Assembly (NCBI RefSeq): GCF_002993285.1
Contig: NZ_CP027433.1
Location: forward strand, 1,426,001 to 1,490,000
Length of the DNA stretch: 64,000 nucleotides
Source of the DNA: Gordonia iterans
Lineage (GTDB): Bacteria > Actinomycetota > Actinomycetes > Mycobacteriales > Mycobacteriaceae
Direction: 5' to 3'
In this document: positions 45,196-53,667 of the stretch, in pieces
Position numbering within the stretch: the first letter of the stretch is position 1
Layout of the letters: each line of letters begins with the position of its first letter
Translations under genes and position numbers: made by a program
Notes under the pieces: generated by a model
The model's input: only the letters and a program-made list of their open reading frames with translations
Told to the model about the DNA's origin: nothing
Database searches by the model: none

Positions 45196-46499
45196 GCGCC
45201 GTCGACCCGGTCAGCGTGATCGGTGCCAAACGCGACGGCCGAGAGCTCACCACCGCGCAGATCGACGCCGTGGTGCACGGCTTCACATCCGGCACCGTGG
45301 CGCCGGAACAGATGTCGTCGTTGCTGATGGCGATCGTGTGGCGGGGCATGAGCCGGCGCGAAACCGCCGACTGGACGGCCGCGATGATCGCCTCCGGGAT
45401 CACCGTGGACCTGTCCGGACTCGAGCGCGGCGGGCGCCCGCTGACCACGGTCGACAAGCACTCCACCGGTGGCGTCGGCGACAAGATCACGCTGCCGCTG
45501 ACTCCGCTGATCGCCTCCTACGGGCTCGCGGTGCCGCAGCTCTCGGGGCGGGGGCTCGGGCACACCGGCGGCACGCTCGACAAGCTGGAGTCGATTCCGG
45601 GCTGGTCGGCGCAGGTCTCGCCCGAACGGCTGCGCTCGCAACTGTCGCGGGTGGGAGCGGTGATCTGTGCGGCCTCCGATCAGCTCGCCCCGGCGGACCG
45701 CGCGCTGTACGCGCTGCGCGACGTGACCGGCACGGTGGCCTCGATCCCGCTGATCGCCGCCTCGATCATGAGCAAGAAGATCGCCGAGGGCACCGAGGCG
45801 CTGGTGCTCGACGTCAAGGTCGGGTCGGGGGCGTTCATGAGGACGTACGACGACGCCGCCGACCTCGCGCGTGCCATGGTCGAACTCGGCACCGACGCCG
45901 GCGTGCGGACCAGCGCACTGCTCACCGACATGTCGGCGCCGCTCGGGCGCAGCGCGGGCAATGCTCTCGAGGTGGCCGAGGCGGTGGAGGTGCTCGCCGG
46001 CGGGGGACCGCGCGACGTCGTCGAGCTGACGCTTGCGCTGGCGCGGGAGATGCTCGACGCCGCCGGCTTGCGGGACGTCGATCCCGCCGAACACCTCGCC
46101 GGCGGGCAGGCGATGGACACCTGGCGCGCGATGATCGCGGCGCAGGGCGGCGATCCGGCCGCGTCGCTGCCGGAGGCGGTGCACCGGGAGGTCGCGGTCG
46201 TCTCCGAATCCGGGTATCTGGCGCGGCTGGATGCCCTGGCCGTGGGCCTGGCCGCGTGGGAACTCGGGGCCGGACGGTCGGCGCCGGGGGCCGCGGTGTC
46301 GGCGGGCGCGGGCGTGACGTGGCATGCGGCCGTGGGGGAGCCGGTGGTCGCCGGCGCTCCGCTGCTGACCCTGCACGCCGACGATCCGGCCCGGTTCGAT
46401 GCCGCGCTCGCCCGGCTCGAGGGCGCCTACGAGGTGACCGCGACGGCGCCGACGGACGTCCCGCCCCTTGATCGGGTGCTCGGGCGCATCGGTCCGTAG
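45192..46499 (+). CDS. deoA: Thymidine phosphorylase
   Basis: A 435-residue pyrimidine nucleoside phosphorylase. It shows KRDGRELTTAQIDAVVHGF at the N-terminus, the phosphate-binding TTVDKHSTGGVGDKITLPL (split here: VDKHSTGGVGDK), SGRGLGHTGGTLDKLESIPG, MSKKIAEGTEALVLDVKVGSGAF in pieces, and a C-terminal PYNP domain. Translationally coupled to cdd, so cytidine and thymidine breakdown are co-expressed. Confidence 0.96.
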   Translation: MSAVDPVSVIGAKRDGRELTTAQIDAVVHGFTSGTVAPEQMSSLLMAIVWRGMSRRETADWTAAMIASGITVDLSGLERGGRPLTTVDKHSTGGVGDKITLPLTPLIASYGLAVPQLSGRGLGHTGGTLDKLESIPGWSAQVSPERLRSQLSRVGAVICAASDQLAPADRALYALRDVTGTVASIPLIAASIMSKKIAEGTEALVLDVKVGSGAFMRTYDDAADLARAMVELGTDAGVRTSALLTDMSAPLGRSAGNALEVAEAVEVLAGGGPRDVVELTLALAREMLDAAGLRDVDPAEHLAGGQAMDTWRAMIAAQGGDPAASLPEAVHREVAVVSESGYLARLDALAVGLAAWELGAGRSAPGAAVSAGAGVTWHAAVGEPVVAGAPLLTLHADDPARFDAALARLEGAYEVTATAPTDVPPLDRVLGRIGP

Positions 46500-46527
46500 C
46501 GGAACGCGGCGACCGAGCGCGGACGTC

Positions 46528-47289
46528 CTACGGGGCGAGCGACCGGCCGGTGAGGGTGCGAAAGTAGTAGATCGCCAGGAACTCCGTCAGTGGGAGGGCC
46601 ACCAGGAGACCGACGCCGAGAAAGAGAACGCCGACGGCGAGGACGACGAGGGTGACGGTCAGCATCACGATCGTCGCTCCGGGTCTGGCGCACAGCAGGG
46701 TGAATCCCTCGGCGACGCCGGCGCGCAGTGACGCCCTCGGGCAATCGGCTGCGGCGAGGTACATCCAGGTGGCCGGAATCTCCACGGCGGCCACGCACAC
46801 GAGGTAAGTCCAGCTGAATCCGGCTTCTTCGACGAAGAGCGCCTCGAGCCCGGCGGTGAGCAAGCCGGTGACGGCGACGATCGACAGCACCGGCGCCAGG
46901 GCCGTCGGCCGGAAGAAGTCGGTGAACACTGGACGCCGCCCGTCGGCGATGACGATCGCGCCGTTCAGCCAGCAAGCGATGGAAAGGCTTACGGGAACCA
47001 GCCAGAGTGCGCTCTCCAGGTAGCCCTGAGCGTCCTGCACCGCGATCGTCGCATCGAGCGCTCCCCGTGCGTCGGTGCTGGTGCGGAGGATGTGCGTGAC
47101 GATCGAACCGACGATCCAGTCCGCCGTCAGGAAGACGCCGAGCAAGCCGGCCAGCAGGATCAGTGTCCACGTCGCGCTCGCACCGATGATCGTGCCGGGG
47201 GTGGCGCGGAGCCGGCCCCAGGACCATCGCAGAGCGCTGGTCGGGCGTGGCGCCCGAGACCGGCGACGGGTGCTCGTGTCGCTGTCCAC
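46528..47289 (-). CDS. Polytopic membrane protein (paralogue of 47297 gene)
   Basis: A 253-residue protein with about six helices. Its central ACWLNGAIVIADGRRPVFTDFFRPTALAP and C-terminal LPLTEFLAIYYFRTLTGRSLAP closely parallel [29 protein letters not shown] and [14 protein letters not shown] of the next gene. The two are tandem duplicates, 7 bp apart on the same strand. Function unknown; integral-membrane glycerophosphodiester phosphodiesterase-like/DUF975-like proteins have comparable layouts, but I cannot assign a family. Confidence 0.75.
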   Translation of the reverse strand: MDSDTSTRRRSRAPRPTSALRWSWGRLRATPGTIIGASATWTLILLAGLLGVFLTADWIVGSIVTHILRTSTDARGALDATIAVQDAQGYLESALWLVPVSLSIACWLNGAIVIADGRRPVFTDFFRPTALAPVLSIVAVTGLLTAGLEALFVEEAGFSWTYLVCVAAVEIPATWMYLAAADCPRASLRAGVAEGFTLLCARPGATIVMLTVTLVVLAVGVLFLGVGLLVALPLTEFLAIYYFRTLTGRSLAP

Positions 47290-47296
47290 CCGCCGG

Positions 47297-48331
47297 CTAC
47301 TGCGCGATCGGGCGGCGGGTGAGAGCCCGGAAATAGTAGAGAGTCAGCAGACCGGCGAAGGGCATCGCGAAGAGCAGGCCGACGAGCAGGGCCAGGGCGC
47401 CGGCGATCGTGATCAGCAACGCGATCAGCAGCACCACGAGGGTCGGCCCCGCGCGCCCGGCCGAGAGATTGAGGCCGTTGCTGAGGGACGGACCGACCCC
47501 GGCGCCGGTGTCGGCGGCGAAGTACACCATCCAGATCGTCAGGAAGGTGAGGGCCAGGGAGACCAGGAGGGAGATCCATTCCAGGCCGAGGTACTGGGAC
47601 AGGAGCAGATCGGCGACGGTCGAGACCGCCGAGACGATGAGCGTGACCAGCAGGATCGGGCCCAGTGCCACCGGGCGGAAGAAGTCGCCGATATCCGCTC
47701 GCTTGCCGTCGGCGATGGTGATCAGGCCGTTCAGCCAGCACGACGTCGCCAACCCGGTGATCGCGGCGACGGCTATTCCGGCGATCACCCCGCTGGTGAT
47801 CGCCGCGCCGATCGACACCGATTCGTCCACGTCGACGGCGAAGCCGCTCACGGCGAGAACGACCAGGCCGATGACGACGCCCGCCAGCAGCGCCGCGCCG
47901 ATGATGATGGCGGCCCACAACGCTGCGGCGCCGACCAGCACGCCGATGTTGGCCGAGAATCGACTTCCTGCCCAGCTGAACGCCGCGCCCAGCCGCGGCG
48001 GATCGGGGGCGGTCTGCATCGGGGCCGCGGGCGGGAACGCGCCGAACGGATCGGCGCCGAACTGGTTCGCCTCGTAGGGCGCGCCATAGTAGGGAGTGCC
48101 GTACTGGGGAGTGCCGTACTGGGGAGTGCCGTACTGGGGAGTGCCGTACTGCGGAGTGCCGTAGGGGTTGCCTGGAAGCGTCTGCGCGTCGAAGGGATCG
48201 GCGGACGGCTGGAACTCGGTCACCTCGTCCTGCACGTCGGGTTCGCGCGCCTCATCGGCCGGCGATTCGGCGGGTGGGACGGAGTGTGCGTCGTCGTTCG
48301 CGGCCGGCCGCTGGTCGTCGGATTCGCTCAT
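47297..48331 (-). CDS. Polytopic membrane protein with YGTPQ repeats
   Basis: A 344-residue paralogue of the 46528 gene with a cytoplasmic acidic N-terminus. Five consecutive copies of a [10 protein letters not shown] pentapeptide, encoded by 15-bp DNA repeats at about 48090-48170, precede the six-helix domain. Such Pro/Gly/Tyr-rich tracts are common in front of actinobacterial membrane domains. The repeat number may vary between strains. ATGs at 48340 and 48343 are alternative starts. Divergent from add, 112 bp away. Confidence 0.75.
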   Translation of the reverse strand: MSESDDQRPAANDDAHSVPPAESPADEAREPDVQDEVTEFQPSADPFDAQTLPGNPYGTPQYGTPQYGTPQYGTPQYGTPYYGAPYEANQFGADPFGAFPPAAPMQTAPDPPRLGAAFSWAGSRFSANIGVLVGAAALWAAIIIGAALLAGVVIGLVVLAVSGFAVDVDESVSIGAAITSGVIAGIAVAAITGLATSCWLNGLITIADGKRADIGDFFRPVALGPILLVTLIVSAVSTVADLLLSQYLGLEWISLLVSLALTFLTIWMVYFAADTGAGVGPSLSNGLNLSAGRAGPTLVVLLIALLITIAGALALLVGLLFAMPFAGLLTLYYFRALTRRPIAQ

Positions 48332-48443
48332 GACTCCCATCATGCCGTTTCGCCGGATTCGCCTGTCCTCGACCCCAACCCCGACCCCGACCCCGATCGA
48401 CGCTCGGCCAGCCGAGCGGCCACGGGTTGCCTACGGTGGGGGC

Positions 48444-49562
48444 ATGGGCATTCCCGAGACGATCACCATCGACAGTTGCCGGCTCGCTCCCAAGGTCCTC
48501 TTGCACGATCACCTCGACGGCGGGCTGCGGCCGGCGACGGTGCTGGACCTGGCGCGCGAGAACGGGTACGACAAGCTGCCCGCCGACACCGCCGAGGAAC
48601 TCGGGGAGTGGTTCGCCACCGCCGCCGACTCCGGGTCGCTGGAGACCTACCTGGAGACCTTCGCGCACACCGTCGGCGTGATGCAGACCGCGCCGGCGCT
48701 CACCCGCGTGGCGCGCGAATGCGCCGAAGACCTGTTCGAGGACGGCGTCGTGTACGCCGAGGTGCGCTTCGCGCCGGAGTTGCACACCGAGCAGGGGCTC
48801 TCGCTGGACGAGGTCGTGGAGGCGGTGCTGGCTGGCTTCGCGGAGGGGGAGGACCTGTCCCGGGCGGCGGGCAGGCCCATCGTCGTACGGTGCCTGCTGA
48901 CCGCGATGCGGCATGCGGCGCGGTCGCTGGAGATCGCCGAGCTGGCCACGCGCTTCGAGGGGCGCGGGGTGGTCGGATTCGACATCGCCGGCGCCGAGGC
49001 CGGGAACCCGCCCACGCGGCACCAGGCTGCGTTCGACTACATGCGCGAACAGTGCTCGCACTTCACCATCCACGCCGGCGAGGCGTTCGGACTGCCGTCG
49101 ATCCACGAGGCGCTCTCGTTCTGCGGGACCGACCGGCTGGGCCACGGGGTCCGGGTGATCGACGACATCGTGCTGCCTCCGGACGCACGGCCGGACCAGC
49201 GCGAGTACCCGGGGGCGGAGCTTGGCACGATCGCGAACTACGTGCGGGACAAGCGGATTCCGCTCGAACTGTGCCCCAGCAGCAATGTTCAGACCGGGGC
49301 CGTCGACTCGATCGCCGAGCACCCGTTCAACGTGCTCGCCAAACTCCGGTTCCGGGTGACCGTCAACACCGACAACCGGCTGATGAGCAACACGACCATG
49401 AGCCGCGAGTTCATGGTGCTGCACGAGGCGTTCGACTACGGGTGGGCCGACTTCGAGCGGTTCACCGTGAACGCGATGAAGTCGGCGTTCCTGCACTTCG
49501 ACAAGCGCCTGGAGCTGATCGACGACGTGATCAAGCCGGGGTACGCGGTGCTGCTCGGCTGA
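48444..49562 (+). CDS. add: Adenosine deaminase
   Basis: A 372-residue zinc amidohydrolase converting (deoxy)adenosine to (deoxy)inosine. Metal and catalytic motifs are [38 protein letters not shown] and [11 protein letters not shown] with the catalytic Asp. The last motif (TDNR) is the actinobacterial form of TDDP. A TACGGT hexamer ends six bases before the ATG, consistent with a leaderless start. It belongs with cdd-deoA, upp and the purine phosphorylase in nucleoside salvage. Confidence 0.95.
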   Translation: MGIPETITIDSCRLAPKVLLHDHLDGGLRPATVLDLARENGYDKLPADTAEELGEWFATAADSGSLETYLETFAHTVGVMQTAPALTRVARECAEDLFEDGVVYAEVRFAPELHTEQGLSLDEVVEAVLAGFAEGEDLSRAAGRPIVVRCLLTAMRHAARSLEIAELATRFEGRGVVGFDIAGAEAGNPPTRHQAAFDYMREQCSHFTIHAGEAFGLPSIHEALSFCGTDRLGHGVRVIDDIVLPPDARPDQREYPGAELGTIANYVRDKRIPLELCPSSNVQTGAVDSIAEHPFNVLAKLRFRVTVNTDNRLMSNTTMSREFMVLHEAFDYGWADFERFTVNAMKSAFLHFDKRLELIDDVIKPGYAVLLG

Positions 49563-49563
49563 G

Positions 49564-49842
49564 ATCTCGATACGCCGCTCACTCCGTTCGCGGCTACTCG
49601 ATCACCACCTCGACTGCGATACGCCGGGCGCTCCGTTCGCGGCTACTCGATCACCACCTCGACAGCGATACGCCGGGCGCTCCGTTCGCGGCTACTCGAT
49701 CACCACCTCGACAGCGATACGCCGGGCGCTCCGTTCGCGGCTACTCGATCACCACCTCGACAGCGATACGCCGGGCGCTCCGTTCGCGGCTGCTCGATCA
49801 CCATCTCGACAGCGATACGCCGGGCGCTCCGTTCGCGGCTGG
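49564..49842. repeat. Six-copy 49-bp tandem repeat between convergent genes
   Basis: GATACGCC recurs at 49569, 49618, 49667, 49716, 49765 and 49814, an exact 49-bp period. Each unit reads CTCGACAGCGATACGCCG then GGCGCTCCGTTCGCGG and CTACTCGATCACCAC with few changes; the first unit is the most divergent (CTCACTCCG) and closest to the dispersed copies. Stems of the type GCCG...CGGC can form in each. The array fills the whole gap between add and the convergent gene at 49847 and may act in transcription termination; that is inference. Confidence 0.9.
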
Positions 49843-49846
49843 GTCG

Positions 49847-51127
49847 TCAGCCGCGGCGGATGAGGCGCTCCTCGAAGTCGTTCACCAGCGCGCGCCAGGC
49901 CTCGGACTCGTTGTCGTACGGACCGGACGGCGCCAGGCGATCGGGGTCCGGGTTGATCGCGTAATCGACCAGCCAGCCGAGCGGCGTGGTCTTGCCCAGG
50001 GCCTCGTCGACGGTGTCGATCCCGGCGAAATCAGCGGCGTCGGTCAGCAGTTCGACGGCGAGGTCGAGCTGGCGCCCGTCGACGGCGCGCGGGCCGTCGA
50101 GCAGGTCCTCGGTCAGGCCCGGGAGCGCGTACACGTTCTCCTCGAGGACGTCGTACTCCAGTTCGCCCCCGTTCGCCATCGATTGGACCTCGTCGTAGGT
50201 CGACACCTTGCCGAGCGCGTGATCGTTGTTCTCGGCGAGGTAACGAGTCAGGGCGCGCTCGGAGCTGAAGCCGTAGATGTTGCCCTTGGCGCCGAGGAAG
50301 ACCGGCTCGTCGCGCAGGTAGCAGCGCAGGGTCAGGAACTCGCCCTCGTCGGTGTAGATCCGGATCGGGTCGATGCCGACCTGGGACCAGAAGTCGTCCT
50401 CCTCCTCGTCGTCGGAGTCGTCGTCGTCGGAGTCGTCGTCGTCGGAGTCCTCGTCCGTCTCGTCGTCGGCGTCGTCGTCGAGCGGGTCCACCGGATCGAA
50501 CTCCGGCTCGTCCTCGTCCTCGGCGGACGCGGCGGCGTCGAGCTCGTCCTCGGCGATCGTGAGGGCCTCGGCGTCCACGTCCGGGGTGCTCACGACCTCG
50601 TCGAGCGCGTCGATCACGTCGTCCCAGTGCTTGGCGATCAGGCGGCCGATGCGGACCCAGAGGTCCACGCCCTCGCGGCCGCGGAAGTTGTCGGTGCCGA
50701 CGGTCACCGCCGACAGGATCTGGTTGGCGGTGAAGAACTTGGTGACCGGGGTCAGGTCGCAGACCTCGCCGATGATCCGGGTGATCTCCAGCGCGTTCTC
50801 GAGCTCGGCGATCACCTCGCCGCGGGGGTCCTCGGCGGCCAGCTCAGGGACGCCGATGAGGTCGTAGCTGTGCTTGTCGTCCGGGATGAGCTCCTCGGCC
50901 TGGAGCTTCTTCACCGTCTCCCATTGGGGATGGTCGGCGAGGTCGTTGTCGTCGTCGGTCCGCACGAATGCGGCCAGCGCGGCGACCGAGTCGAATCCGT
51001 ACAGGTCCTCGTCGAGACCGAGGAAGGCCTCCCACTCGTCCTCGCCCTCGCGCCAGCGGGGCGCCCACAGGGTGAAGAGGTTTCCATCGGTGAGTCCGAG
51101 TTCAATGGGGACGATGTCTCCGGCCAT
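49847..51127 (-). CDS. Rv3311-like conserved actinobacterial protein with poly-acidic segment
   Basis: A 426-residue soluble protein. Two related halves show similar text: GDIVPIELGLTDGNLFTLWAPRW with LGLDEDLYGFDSVAALAAFV, and IDPIRIYTDEGEFLTLRCYL with LGAKGNIYGFSSERALTRYL. They are separated by an Asp/Glu stretch (about residues 205-255). Position between add and upp equals that of Rv3311 in M. tuberculosis. No enzymatic motif recognised. The ATG at 51127 is chosen for the AGDIVPIELG start. Confidence 0.8.
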   Translation of the reverse strand: MAGDIVPIELGLTDGNLFTLWAPRWREGEDEWEAFLGLDEDLYGFDSVAALAAFVRTDDDNDLADHPQWETVKKLQAEELIPDDKHSYDLIGVPELAAEDPRGEVIAELENALEITRIIGEVCDLTPVTKFFTANQILSAVTVGTDNFRGREGVDLWVRIGRLIAKHWDDVIDALDEVVSTPDVDAEALTIAEDELDAAASAEDEDEPEFDPVDPLDDDADDETDEDSDDDDSDDDDSDDEEEDDFWSQVGIDPIRIYTDEGEFLTLRCYLRDEPVFLGAKGNIYGFSSERALTRYLAENNDHALGKVSTYDEVQSMANGGELEYDVLEENVYALPGLTEDLLDGPRAVDGRQLDLAVELLTDAADFAGIDTVDEALGKTTPLGWLVDYAINPDPDRLAPSGPYDNESEAWRALVNDFEERLIRRG

Positions 51128-51156
51128 GCGCACGACACTACCGGGGTGGAGCGAGC

Positions 51157-51801
51157 TCACATGTTGCGGGGACCGAACTGCCGGTCCCCGGCGTCACCGA
51201 GCCCGGGGACGATGTACGACGATGTGTTCAGGCACTCGTCGATCGCGCCGACCACCAGCCGCACCCGTTGCCGCGTCGTGCGGAGCGCAGCGACCCCCTC
51301 CGGCGCCGCGACCACGCACACGGCGGTGACGTCGGTGGCGCCGCGGCCGGCGAGGACGTCCAGCGTGTGGATCAGCGAACCTCCGGTGGCGAGCATGGGG
51401 TCGAGCACGTAGACCCGGCGCCCGGCCAGGTCCTCGGGCAGCGAGACCAGATACTCGTGAGGCTCGGCGGTCGCTTCGTCGCGGGCCACGCCGACGAACC
51501 CGGCCTGCGCGTCGGGGACCAGGCCGAGTGCGGCGTCGAGCATCCCGAGACCGGCCCGGAGCACCGGCACGAACAGTGGCCGCCCGGCCAGCTCCACGCA
51601 CTCTGCGGGTCCGACGGGCGTCTGCACCGCGACCGGCGTGGTCGGCTCCGCAGCGAGTGCCTCGTAGGTGAGCATGGCGGTGATCTTGGTCAGCTGTGCG
51701 CGGAAGTCGGCGTTCGACGTCCCCTCGTCGCGCAGCAGCGTCATCCGGGACTGCACCAACGGGTGCGTGACCACGTGCACATCCACCGAACCGCTGCTCA
51801 T
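51157..51801 (-). CDS. upp: Uracil phosphoribosyltransferase
   Basis: A 214-residue type I PRTase converting uracil and PRPP to UMP. HPLVQSRMTLLRDEGTSNADFR at the start is the UPRT signature (in pieces), the PRPP loop is VYVLDPMLATGGSLIHTL, and the uracil-binding tail is YIVPGLGDAGDRQFG. Completes the pyrimidine salvage set in this region. Confidence 0.96.
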   Translation of the reverse strand: MSSGSVDVHVVTHPLVQSRMTLLRDEGTSNADFRAQLTKITAMLTYEALAAEPTTPVAVQTPVGPAECVELAGRPLFVPVLRAGLGMLDAALGLVPDAQAGFVGVARDEATAEPHEYLVSLPEDLAGRRVYVLDPMLATGGSLIHTLDVLAGRGATDVTAVCVVAAPEGVAALRTTRQRVRLVVGAIDECLNTSSYIVPGLGDAGDRQFGPRNM

Positions 51802-51852
51802 GCCCGGAAAGCCTACGTGCCGTGGAACCGAACGCACCGCCGCTGCGTCTAA

Positions 51853-52158
51853 ATGACCATGAAGCCTCTCACCGTGAACGACACGTCCTTGTCCGCCATC
51901 GTCGGCCGGCAGAGCGCCGCCGCCGGCATCGTCGCCGAACGCGCCCTGGCCGAACGCTTCGACGCCGCCGCCTACGCGCCCGCCTTCGGGCTGATCGGTG
52001 CACCGTTCCTGTCGGCTCTCGCGGCCGCGATGAGTGCCCGAGCCGCCCGGCTCGACTCACTGTCCGCCGCCCACACCGGTCAAGCCGCGGCGACCACCGT
52101 CGCGGGCCTGGCGTACCGCGGCACCGACGCGGCCGGCGCGACGGAGATGACGGCATGA
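51853..52158 (+). CDS. EspC-like/WXG100-superfamily type VII secretion-associated protein
   Basis: A 101-residue helical protein with an Ala-rich composition and no signal peptide. It reads as two long helices (LSAIVGRQSAAAGIVAERALAERF and IGAPFLSALAAAMSARAARLDSL) with a short turn, the fold expected for EspC-like or WXG100-like small T7SS partners. It overlaps the NlpC/P60 gene by ATGA, suggesting both products form a heterodimer for export. Assignment is by pattern and context. Confidence 0.6.
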   Translation: MTMKPLTVNDTSLSAIVGRQSAAAGIVAERALAERFDAAAYAPAFGLIGAPFLSALAAAMSARAARLDSLSAAHTGQAAATTVAGLAYRGTDAAGATEMTA

Positions 52159-53063
52159 GCGTCGAGTTCCTGATCGCACCGCTGCGGATGCTCATCGCGG
52201 CGCTCGGCACCGGAGACCTGCCCGCGGGTGGCCCGGTCGGCACGCTGACCGCCTCCCGGAACGCGCTCGACCAGGCCGGCGACCTCGCCCGCAAAGCCGC
52301 CGCGGAGACGACGACCGGCTGGCAGGGCGACGGCGGCCGGGCTGCCGCCGGACGGGCTATCAGGTCGGTGCGTGAGGACGCCGACACCGGTGGCGACGGA
52401 GCGGACATCGCGACGCTGGTCCAGACCGCCGCCGGTCGGGTGAAGCAGGCCAACACCGAACTCAACGCGCTCGCCGACTCGTTCGTCAGCGCGGCCGCCG
52501 CGGCGGCGCCGACGCTCACGCCGGCGGCGCTGCTGGTGTTGGTGCCGATCGCCGCCGATCACCTCGGGCGCGGCCTGGCCGTGGTGAACCGGACCCAGGC
52601 CGAGCTGGCCACCGACGCGAAGGGACTCGGCCGGCATCAGGCGCCGGCCGAGAGCGTGTCCGTGTCGCCGGGAAAGGTGCCGATCACCCTGCCCGACGGT
52701 TCCGTGGCGTACGCGCCCAATGCACGCGCCGCCGCCGCGGTCCGCGCTGCGCTCAGCCAGCGGGGCGTGCCGTACGTCTGGGGCGGGACGACGCCCGACG
52801 GCTTCGACTGCAGCGGCCTGACCCAGTGGGCGTACCGCCAGGCCGGTCTGGAGCTGCCCCGCCTTGCTCAGGATCAGGACACCGCAGGCTTCCCGGTCTC
52901 CCAGTCGCAGCTGCAACCCGGCGACCTGGCAGTGTGGAGCGGCCACGTCGCGATGTACATCGGCAACGGCCAGATGGTGGAAGCCGGCAACCCGGTCCAG
53001 GTGAACCCGGTCCGCACCACCAACCTGGACCAGACGTTCGAGGGCTTCTACCGGCCGAGGTAG
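52155..53063 (+). CDS. NlpC/P60 peptidoglycan hydrolase with WXG100-like N-terminal domain
   Basis: A 302-residue protein. The N-terminal 110 residues are helical with a GWQGDGG turn (W56-x-G58) as in WXG100 proteins. Residues 190-302 form an NlpC/P60 domain with nucleophile C219 (GFDCSGLTQWAY) and H264 (WSGHVAMYIG), preceded by YVWGGTTPDG. There is no Sec/Tat signal, so export as a folded pair with the upstream EspC-like protein through a type VII route is a reasonable inference. It would cleave D-Glu-mDAP-type stem bonds if it behaves like other P60 domains. Confidence 0.82.
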   Translation: MSVEFLIAPLRMLIAALGTGDLPAGGPVGTLTASRNALDQAGDLARKAAAETTTGWQGDGGRAAAGRAIRSVREDADTGGDGADIATLVQTAAGRVKQANTELNALADSFVSAAAAAAPTLTPAALLVLVPIAADHLGRGLAVVNRTQAELATDAKGLGRHQAPAESVSVSPGKVPITLPDGSVAYAPNARAAAAVRAALSQRGVPYVWGGTTPDGFDCSGLTQWAYRQAGLELPRLAQDQDTAGFPVSQSQLQPGDLAVWSGHVAMYIGNGQMVEAGNPVQVNPVRTTNLDQTFEGFYRPR

Positions 53064-53067
53064 TCGG

Positions 53068-53667
53068 TCAGCGCACCCACGACTGCACCATCGGCTCAGT
53101 GGCCACAGTCGCGCTGTTCTGGGTGATGACCAGCGACGACGGCGACACGATGTATCGGGTGGCGCCGTTGACCGCGGTGAACGTCGAGCCCGAGCGCGTC
53201 GGATAGCCCACCTCGATGGTCTTCCCACCGGCGTAGCCCAGGTAGTAGTACCGCCCGGTCTGTGCGCCCACCTGACAGATCACCACACGCGAGCGGGCCG
53301 TCTGCCCGATGAACATCGCCGGATCGGCGGCGTCGTGGCAGCGCGGCCCGGACAGGAAGCCCCGGTCGTCGGCCCCGGCGACCGGCACCGACTCGGGTCC
53401 GGGCGCAACGGTCGTGGTCACGGTCGGAGGCACCACCGTGGTGGTCTCGCCGGGCGACGGCGACGACTGCTCCTGCTCGATCACCGTGACCACACCGGGT
53501 GTCTGGGCCACGGGTTCGTCGTCGTTGTCCGAGCCCCTCAGGAACAGGAAGCCGACGACTCCGGCCGCGACCAGCGCCACCACGATCGCGACGATCGCCA
53601 GGATCTGCGGTGTGCGGTTCGGCGGCTGCGGCGCCGGATAGCCGGGCTGTGGATAGCCGTAGCTCAT
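53068..53667 (-). CDS. Single-pass membrane protein with extracytoplasmic domain
   Basis: A 199-residue protein with a Pro/Tyr/Gln-rich cytoplasmic N-terminus ([18 protein letters not shown]), one helix (ILAIVAIVVALVAAGVVGFLF), and a Thr/Pro linker. A C-terminal domain containing two Cys (PRCHDA, VVICQVG) and YYYLGYAGGKTIEVGYP follows. It overlaps the pmmB stop... on the same strand its ATG overlaps the pmmB 3' end by 4 nt, so it is the last gene of the punA-pmmB operon. Function unknown. Confidence 0.75.
   Translation of the reverse strand: MSYGYPQPGYPAPQPPNRTPQILAIVAIVVALVAAGVVGFLFLRGSDNDDEPVAQTPGVVTVIEQEQSSPSPGETTTVVPPTVTTTVAPGPESVPVAGADDRGFLSGPRCHDAADPAMFIGQTARSRVVICQVGAQTGRYYYLGYAGGKTIEVGYPTRSGSTFTAVNGATRYIVSPSSLVITQNSATVATEPMVQSWVR

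Noticed and set aside
49564-49842. CRISPR array
   Set aside because: The 49-bp units follow each other with no unique spacers; no cas gene is present. It is a plain tandem repeat.
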